This document shows, piece by piece, positions 1-7,314 of a stretch of DNA of 14,662 nucleotides. How positions within the stretch are numbered: position 1 is the stretch's first letter; each line of letters starts with the position of its first letter. Position numbers and translations under genes: made by a program. The notes beneath the pieces are model-generated. The model saw only the letters and a list, made by a program, of their open reading frames with translations, did not search any database and had not been told where the DNA came from. Source of the DNA: Cyanobacteria bacterium UBA11372 (lineage in GTDB: Bacteria; Cyanobacteriota; Cyanobacteriia; Cyanobacteriales; Aerosakkonemataceae); assembly GCA_003486675.1 (NCBI GenBank), contig DNGG01000013.1:1-14662 (forward strand). The letters are read 5' to 3'.

Positions 1-367
1 TGTCTAAGTAATCTCAGTAAAAAGGTTTCTTCAACTGCTTAAAATTTAAGATTTAATTGCAGCCAAAGGCTTCTTTTATGAAGCATCAATCGGCTGTATT
101 TCTGTTGGTTATTATGGTGCCAGCCAACAGATTATTATCTTGGCGATTCGCCCAAAGGGCGATCCGCTTCGCGGAATCGCCTTGAGCTAGACAGTTTTTC
201 TAGCCCACCAGAAACTGCGCTTTTTGTCAACCTCTTTTACTGGACTGGCGCTCTAGCATCGCCTGTATTGCGAGGTGATGGGGGTGAGTACGTTGTTTAG
301 TTCAGGCACTATCGGTGCAGCAATTAGCAGAACGCTGTATTTTTGATAGTCCCTGAGTTCTGTTACC
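1..367. other. gene-free stretch left of vapC
   Basis: No open reading frame here resembles a known protein. The only clear structure is the palindromic repeat at 142-181. A weak hairpin (GCTTC, 6-nt loop, GAAGC) near 69-84 lacks a T-tract, so I do not call it a terminator. The sequence may be decayed coding DNA, but I could not recognise a product. Confidence 0.5.
142..181. repeat. cyanobacterial palindromic GC-rich repeat
   Basis: An outer stem GGCGATTC (142-149) pairs exactly with GAATCGCC (174-181). It encloses two small hairpins, GCCC-AAA-GGGC and CCGC-TTC-GCGG, so the unit can fold as a cruciform with two inner arms. This is the style of the short interspersed palindromic repeats common in filamentous cyanobacteria. 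It sits in gene-free DNA and no function can be assigned. Confidence 0.7.
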
Positions 368-766
368 CTATTCCCAGTCTTCGTACTTCAAGCCATTGAT
401 TCGACCAAATTCGCGGGTGTTATGGGTGACAAGAGTGAGGTCGTTGGAGAGGGCAATAGCAGCAATTAGCAGGTCATTGGAACCGATAGGTGTTCCTGCT
501 ACATCTAGCTGAGCGCGAACCTGTCCAGCAATTGCAGCAGCGTTGTCATCAAACGGGACGCTAATGAACTGGCTAAAGAAGCGGTTTAAGTTGGCTAAGT
601 TGCGATCGCGCCTGGTACTTTTATATGCTCCGTAATACAGTTCTGATTTCACAACCGAACAAAGCCGAATATCGTCTGGAGTTAGTTCTGCCAGTTTTCG
701 AGCCATGTTAGAACTTGCGCTCTTATTAAGTAGGCGAATGCAAGCGTTGCTATCCAACAGATACAT
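368..766 (-). CDS. vapC: VapC-type PIN-domain ribonuclease toxin
   Basis: Toxin of a type II toxin-antitoxin pair. PIN-domain VapC proteins cut RNA, often initiator tRNA, in a metal-dependent way in the cytoplasm. The 132-residue protein spans one PIN domain of normal length. The expected acidic residues are visible: D5 in the opening MYLLDSN, E42 in the SVVKSELYYG segment, and N97-D98 in the SNDLLIAA motif. The THNTREF segment near 114-120 matches the end of the PIN fold. The ATG overlaps the TAA of the upstream gene by one base (TAATG), the classic translational coupling of antitoxin and toxin. The family call is firm; the RNA target is not visible from sequence. Confidence 0.93.
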   Translation of the reverse strand: MYLLDSNACIRLLNKSASSNMARKLAELTPDDIRLCSVVKSELYYGAYKSTRRDRNLANLNRFFSQFISVPFDDNAAAIAGQVRAQLDVAGTPIGSNDLLIAAIALSNDLTLVTHNTREFGRINGLKYEDWE

Positions 767-1041
767 TACGATACATCCTCACCAAAGGTTAGTTCCTCGC
801 GGATTTCGTAAGGAAGTTGTTCTGGACGTTCTAGCGGTTCACCCTCCCAACTGCTAATGACTTCTTCAAAAAATCCGGGTTGCCAACCCCTTGACTCTAA
901 TGTTGCTGAGTGGCGATCGCGAGACTTCAAGCGTTGGAAAATGACCATCACCTCTAAATCTTCGTTCTTAAAGCCAACTGGAACTTGAATTTGTAAGACT
1001 CCATCATCCCCAACATGAGATTTTAATTTTATGCTTTCCAT
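766..1041 (-). CDS. vapB: VapB-type antitoxin
   Basis: Cognate antitoxin of the downstream VapC, expected to neutralise it and autoregulate the pair. The 91-residue protein starts with a beta-rich segment (LKSHVGDDGVLQIQVPVGF), typical of a cyanobacterial antitoxin family. Its C-terminal part is acidic and proline-rich (WQPGFFEEVISSWEGEPLERP), the region that usually wraps the toxin. The open frame begins at a TTG (1047), but the ATG at 1041 is a more likely start. The gene lies 37 nt downstream of the DUF4058 stop codon on the same strand, so read-through from that gene is possible. No operator is obvious in the short gap. Confidence 0.88.
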   Translation of the reverse strand: MESIKLKSHVGDDGVLQIQVPVGFKNEDLEVMVIFQRLKSRDRHSATLESRGWQPGFFEEVISSWEGEPLERPEQLPYEIREELTFGEDVS

Positions 1042-1078
1042 AGTCAACCCAGCTACAAAATCTGTGTTCGTGTCAAGT

Positions 1079-1921
1079 CTATATTAACGATCTCACCCAC
1101 AAAAAATCGCTCTCACTCAGCGCTGGCACTGGCTGCACTGAATAATCGATCGCAAAATCTAAAGCCGCCTCTTGGTAAACCTGCCCCAAAATCTCAGATA
1201 AATTTACAACAGGTTCTTCATCCCCTGACTGTAAAGGAAGCAAGAATTGGGGAATTGGTTCGCGCAGATTAAACGGGTAGAGTTCAGCTTCAGGACGGAG
1301 ATTAGCTCGACTGACCACAATTCGGTAGTCCGATCGAATCGCTTCTGCCATTGGCATAAAGTTTCCCGTTCTCAGCAGATCGATTTCAACTAAATGAGTA
1401 GCACTGTTCAAAACCTTTTGCCGTTTGCTCAGGTACTTGTCTCGTCCTTCACCGATGCGCTTATTCTTAGGTGATAGAACTTCTATAACCGTTACCACTC
1501 GCCCAGTCTTAACTTCCCGAATCTCCAAATAGCGTTCAGTAACTTCTTCATCCAAAGGCAATGTGACTCGAATTGGCTTGCTTAAAACCTCAGTTTTTAC
1601 CGCAGAACTTGGCTCAATATCAGGGTTTTGTTGGAAAACAGAGGCATCTGGAATACCAACCAGTAAAGCATCCAAGTAAACCCGTTTCTCGACAGCTGCT
1701 CGATACTTAGGTACTAATGAGGGATTGAGCGATCGCGCCAACTCAACAATCAGCCAAGAGTGAACCTCCGACCACAAGGAAGGATTTTCCAAATAAGGGT
1801 TCATCCCTGGAAAACTCGGTGTCAGAGGCACCTCGCGGGATGCGGGAAACGAGTGCGTCTTCAGACCTGAGAGGAAAGCGACACGAGCGGTTTTAACCGC
1901 CGTAGTATTTTCAAAATCCAT
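1079..1921 (-). CDS. DUF4058 family protein with displaced 5' end
   Basis: DUF4058 proteins are abundant in cyanobacteria, about 250 residues long, and of unknown biochemical role. The conserved core is complete: SFPGMNPYLENPSLWSEVH near the start, YLEIRE, VTVIEVLSPKNKR, HLVEIDLLRTG, and a C-terminal ALSESDFLWVRSLI. The family normally starts immediately before the SFPGMNPYLE motif with a short leader. Here that position (about 1822-1825) has CTG ACA CCG and no ATG. Possible starts are the GTG at 1831, with no good ribosome binding site, or the ATG at 1921 inside the end of iscB. The ATG has AAAGGA about 12 nt upstream and would add about 30 unrelated residues. The likely cause is insertion of the IscB element, which removed the original start. 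Family assignment is firm; start and expression are uncertain. Confidence 0.85.
   Translation of the reverse strand: MDFENTTAVKTARVAFLSGLKTHSFPASREVPLTPSFPGMNPYLENPSLWSEVHSWLIVELARSLNPSLVPKYRAAVEKRVYLDALLVGIPDASVFQQNPDIEPSSAVKTEVLSKPIRVTLPLDEEVTERYLEIREVKTGRVVTVIEVLSPKNKRIGEGRDKYLSKRQKVLNSATHLVEIDLLRTGNFMPMAEAIRSDYRIVVSRANLRPEAELYPFNLREPIPQFLLPLQSGDEEPVVNLSEILGQVYQEAALDFAIDYSVQPVPALSESDFLWVRSLI
1855..1869 (-). repeat. right-edge motif of IscB element
   Basis: The minus-strand sequence CAGGTCTGAAGACGC matches the left-edge motif at 3406-3420 in 13 of 15 positions. Each contains GTCT-2nt-AGAC followed by one bulged base and a C that can pair with the preceding G. That is a small bulged hairpin of the sort recognised by IS200/IS605 transposases. 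It lies between the iscB stop and the DUF4058 coding core. Confidence 0.5.
1887..1900. repeat. inverted repeat just after iscB
   Basis: GCGGTT (1887-1892) and AACCGC (1895-1900) form a perfect 6-bp inverted repeat with two central bases, 10 nt past the iscB stop. It has no T-tract, so it is more likely part of the element's right end than an intrinsic terminator. Confidence 0.45.
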
Positions 1922-3191
1922 AACCGTAGCCATCCTTTCGTTGAATCGGTTTGCAATATTTGTGACTAATACCTTGCACCAATCCAGATGGATCGGAGAT
2001 ATTGAACGAACCCGTCGAACGCACAGCCACGCGCCCAACATACTCACCAACTTTCTTGCCTGTCGCGACGACTGCTTTCACAATGTCGCCAGTTTGGAAA
2101 CCTTGAACAAACTTAAATCGGGGTACATAGCGAGAGGGGAAGCCAAACTTGTCCGTGCGACACATCTGGCGAGTGCCGTGACCTGTTGCCTTGATTTGTA
2201 ACGGTTGATTCGTGACCAGTTCAATAAACTCGACTTGTCCTGCACAAGCCGCATCCAACCAATGAGCTTTGGGTAGTTCTAATCGAGTTCGATTGAACTT
2301 TGTTAGTCCGCCCGAACCTGTAACAACAGGCAATCCGCTTTGCTTGAGTCGGTTAAACAATGACCATCGGGTTGAATTCACCGCTGCCGCATCCTTGAGC
2401 GGGCGTTTCGCTTGCCCCAAGATTTGTTTCAGCAGATCTGGCTTGTTGACCAGGAATTGCTCAATACTCTGAGTCCCTTTCTTGAGATTGCATTTCTCAC
2501 AAGCCAGACACAGGTTAGAGATGCGGTTGCTACCTCCTTTTGCCCGTGGGTGAATGTGTTCAACCTGCAATGGCACATTTTCAGCACCGCAGTAAGCACA
2601 TTTACGATCCCATTTATTCAGAAGATATTCTCTGACTTCGTATCCTTGCAATTCGCCTTGCTGATATTCAATCCCTGAGATTTCAGGATTTTCCAGTTGT
2701 GGCAAATCAAATCGAACCAACTCCTGAACGATCGACCCAATTGGAGCCAGACGGATGAATCGATTCACCCAAGTCATAGTTGTTTCAACGCGATGCTGGA
2801 GACTGGGAGCCAGCCAACCTTTCAGGCGAGTGCGATTCAGGAAACGAGCTTGGCGATAGCGAGTGTGTCGATTTCGTCTGCCCCGCCGCAAAGAACGACG
2901 CAATTCTAGACTGGCTTTGATGGCTTGTCCCCGGTGGGTGAGTTCCGCGCCGAAGATGATTTTATTGCCTTGTTTGAGTGCGATTCCTGTCGTTTTAGAG
3001 CCAGGGTCTAGTTTGAGTTCAATCGATTCAGGAGTGTCAGTCACTTCCTTTTTCAAAATTATCGTGAACGGGAATCGCCGGAACGCCGCAGCTTTTCCCG
3101 CATTCAATAGCCTTCTTGCAACGGATGGCTTGCAAGGGATGAGCGGTTTGCGATGGGTATCGAGAACAAAAACCAAGTTGGGTTTCAACAT
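1911..3191 (-). CDS. iscB: IscB RNA-guided DNA endonuclease
   Basis: IscB uses an omega-RNA to cut DNA matching its guide and is the family from which Cas9 arose. The 426-residue protein is complete. It has an N-terminal VFVLDTHRKPLIPC segment (PLMP domain) and RuvC-I KLDPGSKTTGIAL with D62. An arginine-rich bridge helix follows at 98-121, then RuvC-II IVQELVRFD with E157. The HNH domain covers about 196-245, with C198xxC201, VEHIHP including H212, and a second cysteine pair near 231-234. RuvC-III HWLDAA has H310 and D313, and a C-terminal region follows. The ATG at 3191 fits the family start. A longer in-frame ATG at 3260 would translate part of the omega-RNA and is rejected. No catalytic residue appears lost, so activity is plausible. 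No tnpA lies nearby. Confidence 0.93.
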   Translation of the reverse strand: MLKPNLVFVLDTHRKPLIPCKPSVARRLLNAGKAAAFRRFPFTIILKKEVTDTPESIELKLDPGSKTTGIALKQGNKIIFGAELTHRGQAIKASLELRRSLRRGRRNRHTRYRQARFLNRTRLKGWLAPSLQHRVETTMTWVNRFIRLAPIGSIVQELVRFDLPQLENPEISGIEYQQGELQGYEVREYLLNKWDRKCAYCGAENVPLQVEHIHPRAKGGSNRISNLCLACEKCNLKKGTQSIEQFLVNKPDLLKQILGQAKRPLKDAAAVNSTRWSLFNRLKQSGLPVVTGSGGLTKFNRTRLELPKAHWLDAACAGQVEFIELVTNQPLQIKATGHGTRQMCRTDKFGFPSRYVPRFKFVQGFQTGDIVKAVVATGKKVGEYVGRVAVRSTGSFNISDPSGLVQGISHKYCKPIQRKDGYGYGF

Positions 3192-3194
3192 TGT

Positions 3195-3420
3195 GGCGTT
3201 GACTCCTGAAAGTAATGTTAGCTTCGACCTTGATATCTCAGCTTGTTCGGCTGAAAGCACCGTTCCAGTGACCTTAGAACTGTTTAACTGACAGCGACAG
3301 AGCGAGGAACTAGCTACGCATTCCGAGGTGTCGTGACTGAGATATCGGCTACCTATTTCTAGGTGGTCTGGTCAGTACGGCTTGCTGATTGCTCTTGCAA
3401 GCCCAGTGTCTTTAGACCTG
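3195..3420 (-). ncRNA. omega-RNA (HEARO RNA) of IscB
   Basis: This RNA should guide the IscB encoded directly downstream. Several HEARO-like elements are visible on the minus strand. A 5' stem GGCTTGC/GCAAGCC (3397-3403 with 3379-3385) is followed by ACCTA-GAAA-TAGGT, a GNRA-type tetraloop hairpin (3351-3364). A perfect 10-bp long-range pairing joins 3337-3346 (GATATCTCAG) and 3232-3241 (CTGAGATATC). Inside it lies GGAATGCGTAGC (3313-3324), closed by GGAA/TTCC; this resembles the conserved GGAACUGCGUAGC segment of known omega-RNAs. The RNA ends near the iscB ATG. If the scaffold starts at 3404, the guide would be about 16 nt at 3420-3405. Exact ends are inferred. Confidence 0.85.
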
Positions 3421-3422
3421 GG
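3402..3422 (-). repeat. left-edge bulged palindrome of IscB element
   Basis: On the minus strand, CCCAG-GTCT-AA-AGAC-A-CTGGG folds as a nine-pair hairpin with one bulged A. Its 3' end overlaps the first stem of the omega-RNA at 3402-3403. It may be the transposase-recognition hairpin of the left end, or the guide segment, or both. Confidence 0.55.
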
Positions 3423-3461
3423 TTACTGACAATCGCTACAGAAGGAATCAGAAAACGAACG

Positions 3462-3557
3462 ATGGAAAAAGATCCGTTCCACCCCTACTATATCTACACC
3501 TCTTTCAAAGCACAGGAACGCCAACATCCAGAGCCAAAATCAAGGAGCAAGCGGTGA
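3462..3557 (+). CDS. short ORF coupled to the Hsp70 start
   Basis: A 31-residue ORF (MEKDPFHPYYIYTSFKAQ...) whose TGA overlaps the GTG start of the Hsp70 gene (GTGA). Such overlap suggests a translated leader or the tail of an upstream gene lost when the IscB element arrived about 40 nt away. GAAGGA lies 14 nt before the ATG, which is far for a ribosome binding site. I recognise no family. It is rich in lysine, arginine and proline toward the end. It may not be a real gene. Confidence 0.3.
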   Translation: MEKDPFHPYYIYTSFKAQERQHPEPKSRSKR

Positions 3558-4648
3558 ATGAGGTAGATATCCTGGGGATTGACTTAGGGACAACCAATTC
3601 AGCCATTGCTATCTGGGAACCAGACACAGGACAGGCGAGAGTTCTGCACAACTGCGAAGGCGATCGCATAACTCCCTCGGTCGTAATGTTTGACCCCCAA
3701 ACCCGTCAATCCATCGTTGGGAAATCGGCACTTGGTGGCATCACCAGCCATCCCGGTCAAGTTATATACTCGGTCAAGCGCTTCATCGGCTGCACCTTCC
3801 GCGACGAACGAGTACGCAACGACCAAACGCAAGTCACCTACAGCATAGAAGAAGTTCAGCAGCACAAAATCGCTGTCCGAATTGGAGAGCAAATCCTCAC
3901 CCCACCCCAGATTTCGGCTCAAGTTCTATGCAAGCTCAAGCAAGATGCCGAAGCTGCCTTGGGTAAGACAATCTCCCAAGCAGTCATCACCGTCCCTGCC
4001 TATTTCAGCGAATCTCAACGACAAGCAACCAAGGAAGCGGGAGAACTGGCGGGTTTGGGAGTTCCCCGGATTATTAACGAGCCAACTGCTGCTGCTTTGG
4101 CATTTGGCTTGGGTGCCGAATCGCAAACAGTAGCCGTGTACGATTTAGGCGGCGGCACGTTCGATATTTCAATTCTGCGGATTGAACGGGGTTTGTTTCG
4201 GGTTAAGGCTACCAGCGGCGATACCCACTTAGGGGGCGATGATTTCGATCTGGCAATTGTGGGCTGGATGAAAGCAGCATTCCAGCAGCAGCATGGTGTA
4301 GAATTGCCGCTTGAAAAAGACAATAGCGCGCGATCGCTCTTACGCACAACGGCAGAACTTGCCAAGATTGAACTCACCCAAGTCACAGAATACGCCATCA
4401 GCACCCCAAACCTTTTCACAGTGGACGATCGAGCTTTGGGGCTGGAAGCTACTCTCACCCGCATAGAACTAGAAAAGCTGGTGCAGCCTTTGATCGATCG
4501 CACCTTAGCCATCTGCGATGCCACTCTAGAAAAGGCAAAAATGAAGCCAGCAGATATTGACCAAGTATTGCTAGTAGGGGGGCAAACTCGACTACCAGCG
4601 GTGAAGACAGCATTGCGCGATACTGGTTCAATCCGATACGCAGGATAG
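3554..4648 (+). pseudogene. dnaK: Hsp70 (DnaK-like) truncated in the ATPase domain
   Basis: Hsp70 chaperones bind unfolded peptides under control of an ATPase domain. The start is GTG at 3554 with AAGGAG at 3542-3547. The ATPase domain is recognisable through phosphate-1 GIDLGTTNSA (8-17), the NEPTAAALAFG segment (about 175-185), phosphate-2 DLGGGTFDIS (197-206) and adenosine motif LLVGGQTRLPAV (339-350). Homology stops after R355 (about 4618). Nine unrelated residues then reach a stop. The rest of the ATPase domain, the substrate-binding domain and the lid are missing, leaving about 355 of roughly 600 or more residues. It cannot act as a normal chaperone. The rest is not found downstream, so deletion is likelier than a point mutation. 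Confidence 0.88.
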
Positions 4649-4692
4649 CTTGTCCAGTAAACGGTAACAATTTTTCATACCATCCCGAATAT

Positions 4693-4710
4693 ATTGCCCG
4701 TTGGGGCAAT
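4693..4710 (+). terminator. possible hairpin terminator
   Basis: ATTGCCC (4693-4699) pairs with GGGCAAT (4704-4710) across a GTTG loop, followed by TAATTT. The T-run is weak, so termination is uncertain. It lies 45 nt past the stop of the truncated Hsp70. Confidence 0.35.
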
Positions 4711-4809
4711 TAATTTGAGCGCACAGCTAAATGTCTCTCTTGATACAGTCTGTCACAAAAGTCTAAATGTGCGGTTTACATAGCTGGTTCCAATGCTATT
4801 GCAGAGAGT

Positions 4810-4841
4810 GCGATCGCGAAGCGTGCCGTCAGGCGTATCGC
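4810..4841. repeat. HIP1-centred palindromic repeat
   Basis: The stretch begins with GCGATCGC and ends with GTATCGC, with GCGAT/ATCGC as outer arms and GC-rich inner bases. It resembles the interspersed repeat class seen at 142-181 in composition, but not base by base. Confidence 0.5.
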
Positions 4842-5284
4842 CTTCTCTTTCACCCAACTTAAAATTTAAAATATATTGATTGACCCCACTGGAATTATAG
4901 GTAATTTAAAAACACCTAAATCTACACATCTTATTTTCTCTGCCAATCTAAGAACGCCGCTTTTTAGCTATCTATATTCAAAAGGTAATGAGGGGTTTAG
5001 ATCGATGGCGAAAACCGGCAATATCTGCATATTATACTCCTATTCAAAATCTGGCAATAAATCGATAGAAAGTTGCTAATACTCAAGCCGAAATTACTGT
5101 GTAAATTGCTTGTGTCGTCATGCATATCCGCCAGTATGTGCATTTCTGTTTCGGTGATTTCGGGTAAATTTTGCGTAAGTTGGCTGGCATCCGCAGAGCA
5201 GTCTAGTCTTAACTTCAAAATATATTGTACAATTATCATAAACTCATAGCGGTTTTTATCGATTGCGAATTAACACAATTACTG

Positions 5285-5650
5285 ATGACAGAAAAATCAA
5301 TCGTAAGTTGCCAGATTCCCCAAGACTGGAAGGCCAAAATTGAGCATCTAGCAAAGGAAAGGAAAAAAGAGCCAAGCCAAATTATTTTCGAGGCACTAGC
5401 TCAATATTTGGGTGAAGATGTTAATAAAAATGATAGTCGCCTGAATGCTTTGGAAGCCGAAGTAACAACATTACGTGCTTCAATATCACAACTGGAAGGA
5501 ATAGTCAAGGAATTACAGATGCGATCGCCTCTAGTTCCAACTTGGAGTAATTCTGCTGCTACGTCAGTTGAGCCTTTGGCTGATGAAGACTTTATCGAAG
5601 AACCCGATGAAATTTTAATTGATTTTCTGCCACCTGAAGAAAGATACTAA
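5285..5650 (+). CDS. ribbon-helix-helix protein with coiled coil
   Basis: Likely a DNA-binding regulator or orphan antitoxin. Residues 5-43 (SIVSCQIPQDWKAKIEHLAK...PSQIIFEALAQYL) have the strand-helix-helix pattern of CopG/MetJ-like proteins. Residues 50-80 (LNALEAEVTTLRASISQLEGIVKELQ) form heptads of a short coiled coil. The tail is acidic (DEDFIEEPDEILIDFLPPEE). I chose the ATG at 5285; the frame runs back to 5225, but the DNA-binding strand begins right after this ATG. No partner toxin is adjacent, since the next gene is convergent. Length is 121 residues and the frame is intact. It could regulate a distant locus. The fold call is from pattern only. Confidence 0.7.
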   Translation: MTEKSIVSCQIPQDWKAKIEHLAKERKKEPSQIIFEALAQYLGEDVNKNDSRLNALEAEVTTLRASISQLEGIVKELQMRSPLVPTWSNSAATSVEPLADEDFIEEPDEILIDFLPPEERY

Positions 5651-5659
5651 ACGGGCGTT

Positions 5660-5989
5660 TTATTTGACAGCATATTCGGTAAATTGCCGCTTGAAGGGAG
5701 ACTTAAATCCTAAAACTATATCCTTCTGCGGCACTCCAGCCTCAACTAATTCATTGGCTACTCCCACTTCTGTTCCATCACTCTGAATCCAAATTTTTTC
5801 ATCCTTGATATCAATATGAATTAGGCTCCCATATTCTCGTCGTTGGTCGTGCCAACCCACGAGCATTAATAAGTAATGATTGCGTTCGCGATCTAGAATT
5901 AACTGCACTTCAGTCTCGTCATCTTTAAGGTTGGCAAAGTGCGCCTTGATGATTTTTTCCACCAGTTCGGGGTAATTTAATTTTTCCAT
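5660..5989 (-). CDS. xisI: XisI family protein (fdxN element excision controlling factor)
   Basis: XisI proteins were named for their requirement in excision of the Nostoc/Anabaena fdxN element, together with XisH. Many paralogues exist in cyanobacteria and their general role is unknown. The 109-residue protein matches the family end to end: YLLMLVGWHDQRREYGSLIHIDI, then DEKIWIQSDGTEVGVANELVEAGVPQKDIVLGF, and a C-terminal YAVK. Length is normal. Usually xisH lies just upstream; here 5 bp upstream is the stop of an AAA-ATPase fragment, so this is an orphan. The ribosome binding site is poor (AGTAAG), suggesting dependence on translation from upstream. No recombinase gene is seen in the window. 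Confidence 0.93.
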   Translation of the reverse strand: MEKLNYPELVEKIIKAHFANLKDDETEVQLILDRERNHYLLMLVGWHDQRREYGSLIHIDIKDEKIWIQSDGTEVGVANELVEAGVPQKDIVLGFKSPFKRQFTEYAVK

Positions 5990-5994
5990 AAAAC

Positions 5995-6620
5995 TTACTT
6001 TATTTGAGCCAAAGCCTCCTTAAATTCCTGAATTTCTTTGATGAGCGGGTTAACATCAAACCAACATTGAATTTCCCCCTCATCATCAAAATAGCGATAT
6101 TCCAAAAGACAGCGATTAAATAACAAATTCCGACAATCATCTTCATTGCGGATGCGCTTCGTCTTTGCCACCAGCGCCAAAATTTCCCATTGGTAATTTT
6201 CCACCGTGGGGCGATAGGTATCCCGCGCTTCTGTAATCGCTCTTTGCACCGCTTTCGCCGAAATCGGTAAAGTTTCCGTGCGGCTAATCGCATCTTGAAT
6301 TAATAATAGCAAATTCCGCACGTGACCCCCACTCATCAAACACAATCGCTCCAAAGTTGCTTTGCTATCAAATATTTCGCCATCAACGGCACGATTCGGC
6401 ACGCATTGACGCACCCGCTTCTCAATAATTTCGGTAACTTTATCCATCCCCGGTTGATAAATATCCCCCGATTTTTGCTGCACCATAATCATCGGTAATA
6501 CTTGCATATCATCATAGATATCCCTCAGATCGATAGCGCGATTAGAATAAGCCATAGAAATCGGCAAAGTATAAATCAGATGGCAATCCAACGCTTGTAA
6601 TTGTTCGCTGCATCCACCAT
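5995..6620 (-). pseudogene. C-terminal part of an AAA-type ATPase
   Basis: This stretch encodes about 205 residues that match the second half of a cyanobacterial P-loop ATPase family of roughly 400-450 residues. Key segments are EQLQALDCHLIYTLPISMAYSN, LRDIYDDMQVLPMIMVQ, LERLCLMSGGHVRNLLLLIQDAISR, AVQRAITEARDTYRPTVENYQW and a C-terminal DVNPLI. The Walker A and Walker B parts are absent. Upstream the frame runs into sequence that instead reads, in another frame, as an actin-like protein. The fragment therefore sits at a deletion joint near 6605-6625. It lies 5 bp before xisI and may be only a relic. Confidence 0.82.
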
Positions 6621-7299
6621 CCAAGATAAGCCGAAGTTGCTTGATAAACCCGGACTTACCGCCCCTCGCACCGAGAGCAGCACCGACGCATTGCGGTATC
6701 CTATCATGGCGATCGCCATCGTCCGCTGTTTAATATCCGCACCCAACGCCGCCAGTCTGTGCAAATACATACCTGCACCTTCCGGTTTAGCTTCAAACAG
6801 CAATATCTTCACCTTCATTTCGCCGGTGGGAGTCATAAAATTGCTAGTCGCTGCTTTTAGTTTGCTCTCCAAAGCTTCTTTATCTTGATATTCGCGCTTG
6901 TGGTAATAAAACAGTAAGTGCCAGAGAAAACTTGCTTTCCAACTTCAACTTTTGTTTAAGCACCCATAGCGCCCCGCAAATTTTGGGGATGGCACAAGCA
7001 TATTTGAGTTCTTTGAGTAGGGAATTTCCGCCATATTTGTGCTGTGCTAAAAAGCCCACCGCATGATACTCGTCACCAATGCCTACCCAACAAGTGTTTT
7101 CTGGATCTGTTTGCCCGGTTTTGGTTGCTTCGTAATCTTTGAGAGAATCATAAGATACATCCGCTACTTCGGGTTCCATACACAGCAGTAACGGTTCGTC
7201 CTTGTTGGCGTAAGATTGGGCAATTGCTTTGGTTTTACTTGCACCTAAATCAATCGCTAATACTAAGTCAGGTGGTGGAATTTGAACGGGTTTTGGCAT
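6606..7299 (-). pseudogene. ParM/StbA-like actin fragment, frameshifted
   Basis: ParM/StbA proteins are actin-like ATPases, many of which move plasmids. The start MPKPVQIPPPDLVLAIDLGASKTKAIAQSY contains the phosphate-1 loop of the actin fold. The frame holds until LALTVLLP near 6903. A different frame then continues with HKREYQDKEALESKLKAATS and runs through MAIAMIGYRNASVLLSVRGAVSPG to SSNFGLSWMVD. Loss of two bases around 6897-6904, in a CACA-like stretch, would explain the shift. After about residue 227 the sequence switches to the AAA-ATPase fragment, so the C-terminal third is gone. Upstream, only about 15 bp separate its ATG from an opposing XRE fragment, so its promoter is probably lost too. 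Confidence 0.8.
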
Positions 7300-7314
7300 C
7301 TTTTACGCCTGTAT

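Larger units (their letters stand above)
1855..3420 (-). mobile_element. solitary IscB (HEARO) element
   Basis: The unit comprises an omega-RNA region, the iscB ORF and a short right flank. No TnpA transposase is in the window, so any mobility would depend on an enzyme supplied elsewhere. Edges are inferred from related 15-nt motifs, CAGGTCTRAAGACRC on the minus strand, at 3406-3420 and 1855-1869. IscB elements are IS200/IS605-related. They carry subterminal hairpins, and the RNA guide is encoded next to the left end. Exact boundaries are not proven. Confidence 0.65.
4649..5284. other. gene-free AT-rich stretch
   Basis: No convincing gene is seen. Short ORFs at 4876-5079 (plus) and 4997-5239 (minus) overlap each other, match nothing I know and lack good ribosome binding sites. 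The stretch holds a hairpin at 4693-4710 and a HIP1-centred repeat at 4810-4841. It probably includes the scar of the deletion that truncated the Hsp70 gene. Confidence 0.5.

Noticed and set aside
3192..3260. Longer IscB start at 3260
   Set aside because: The extra 23 residues are encoded by the omega-RNA, including half of its 10-bp long-range stem, and the family starts near VFVLDT.
4619..4660. GGTTCAATCC after the Hsp70 break as a tRNA T-loop
   Set aside because: The five bases either side do not pair, and no anticodon or acceptor stem is visible.
4997..5239. Minus-strand ORF of 80 residues
   Set aside because: It overlaps a plus-strand ORF and the upstream region of the ribbon-helix-helix gene. 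It lacks a clear ribosome binding site and matches nothing recognisable.
6640..6665. GGKSG in the ATPase frame as a Walker A motif
   Set aside because: It lies in DNA that reads as the actin-like protein in another frame. The motif lacks the GxxxxGK[ST] form and the position is wrong for the ATPase.
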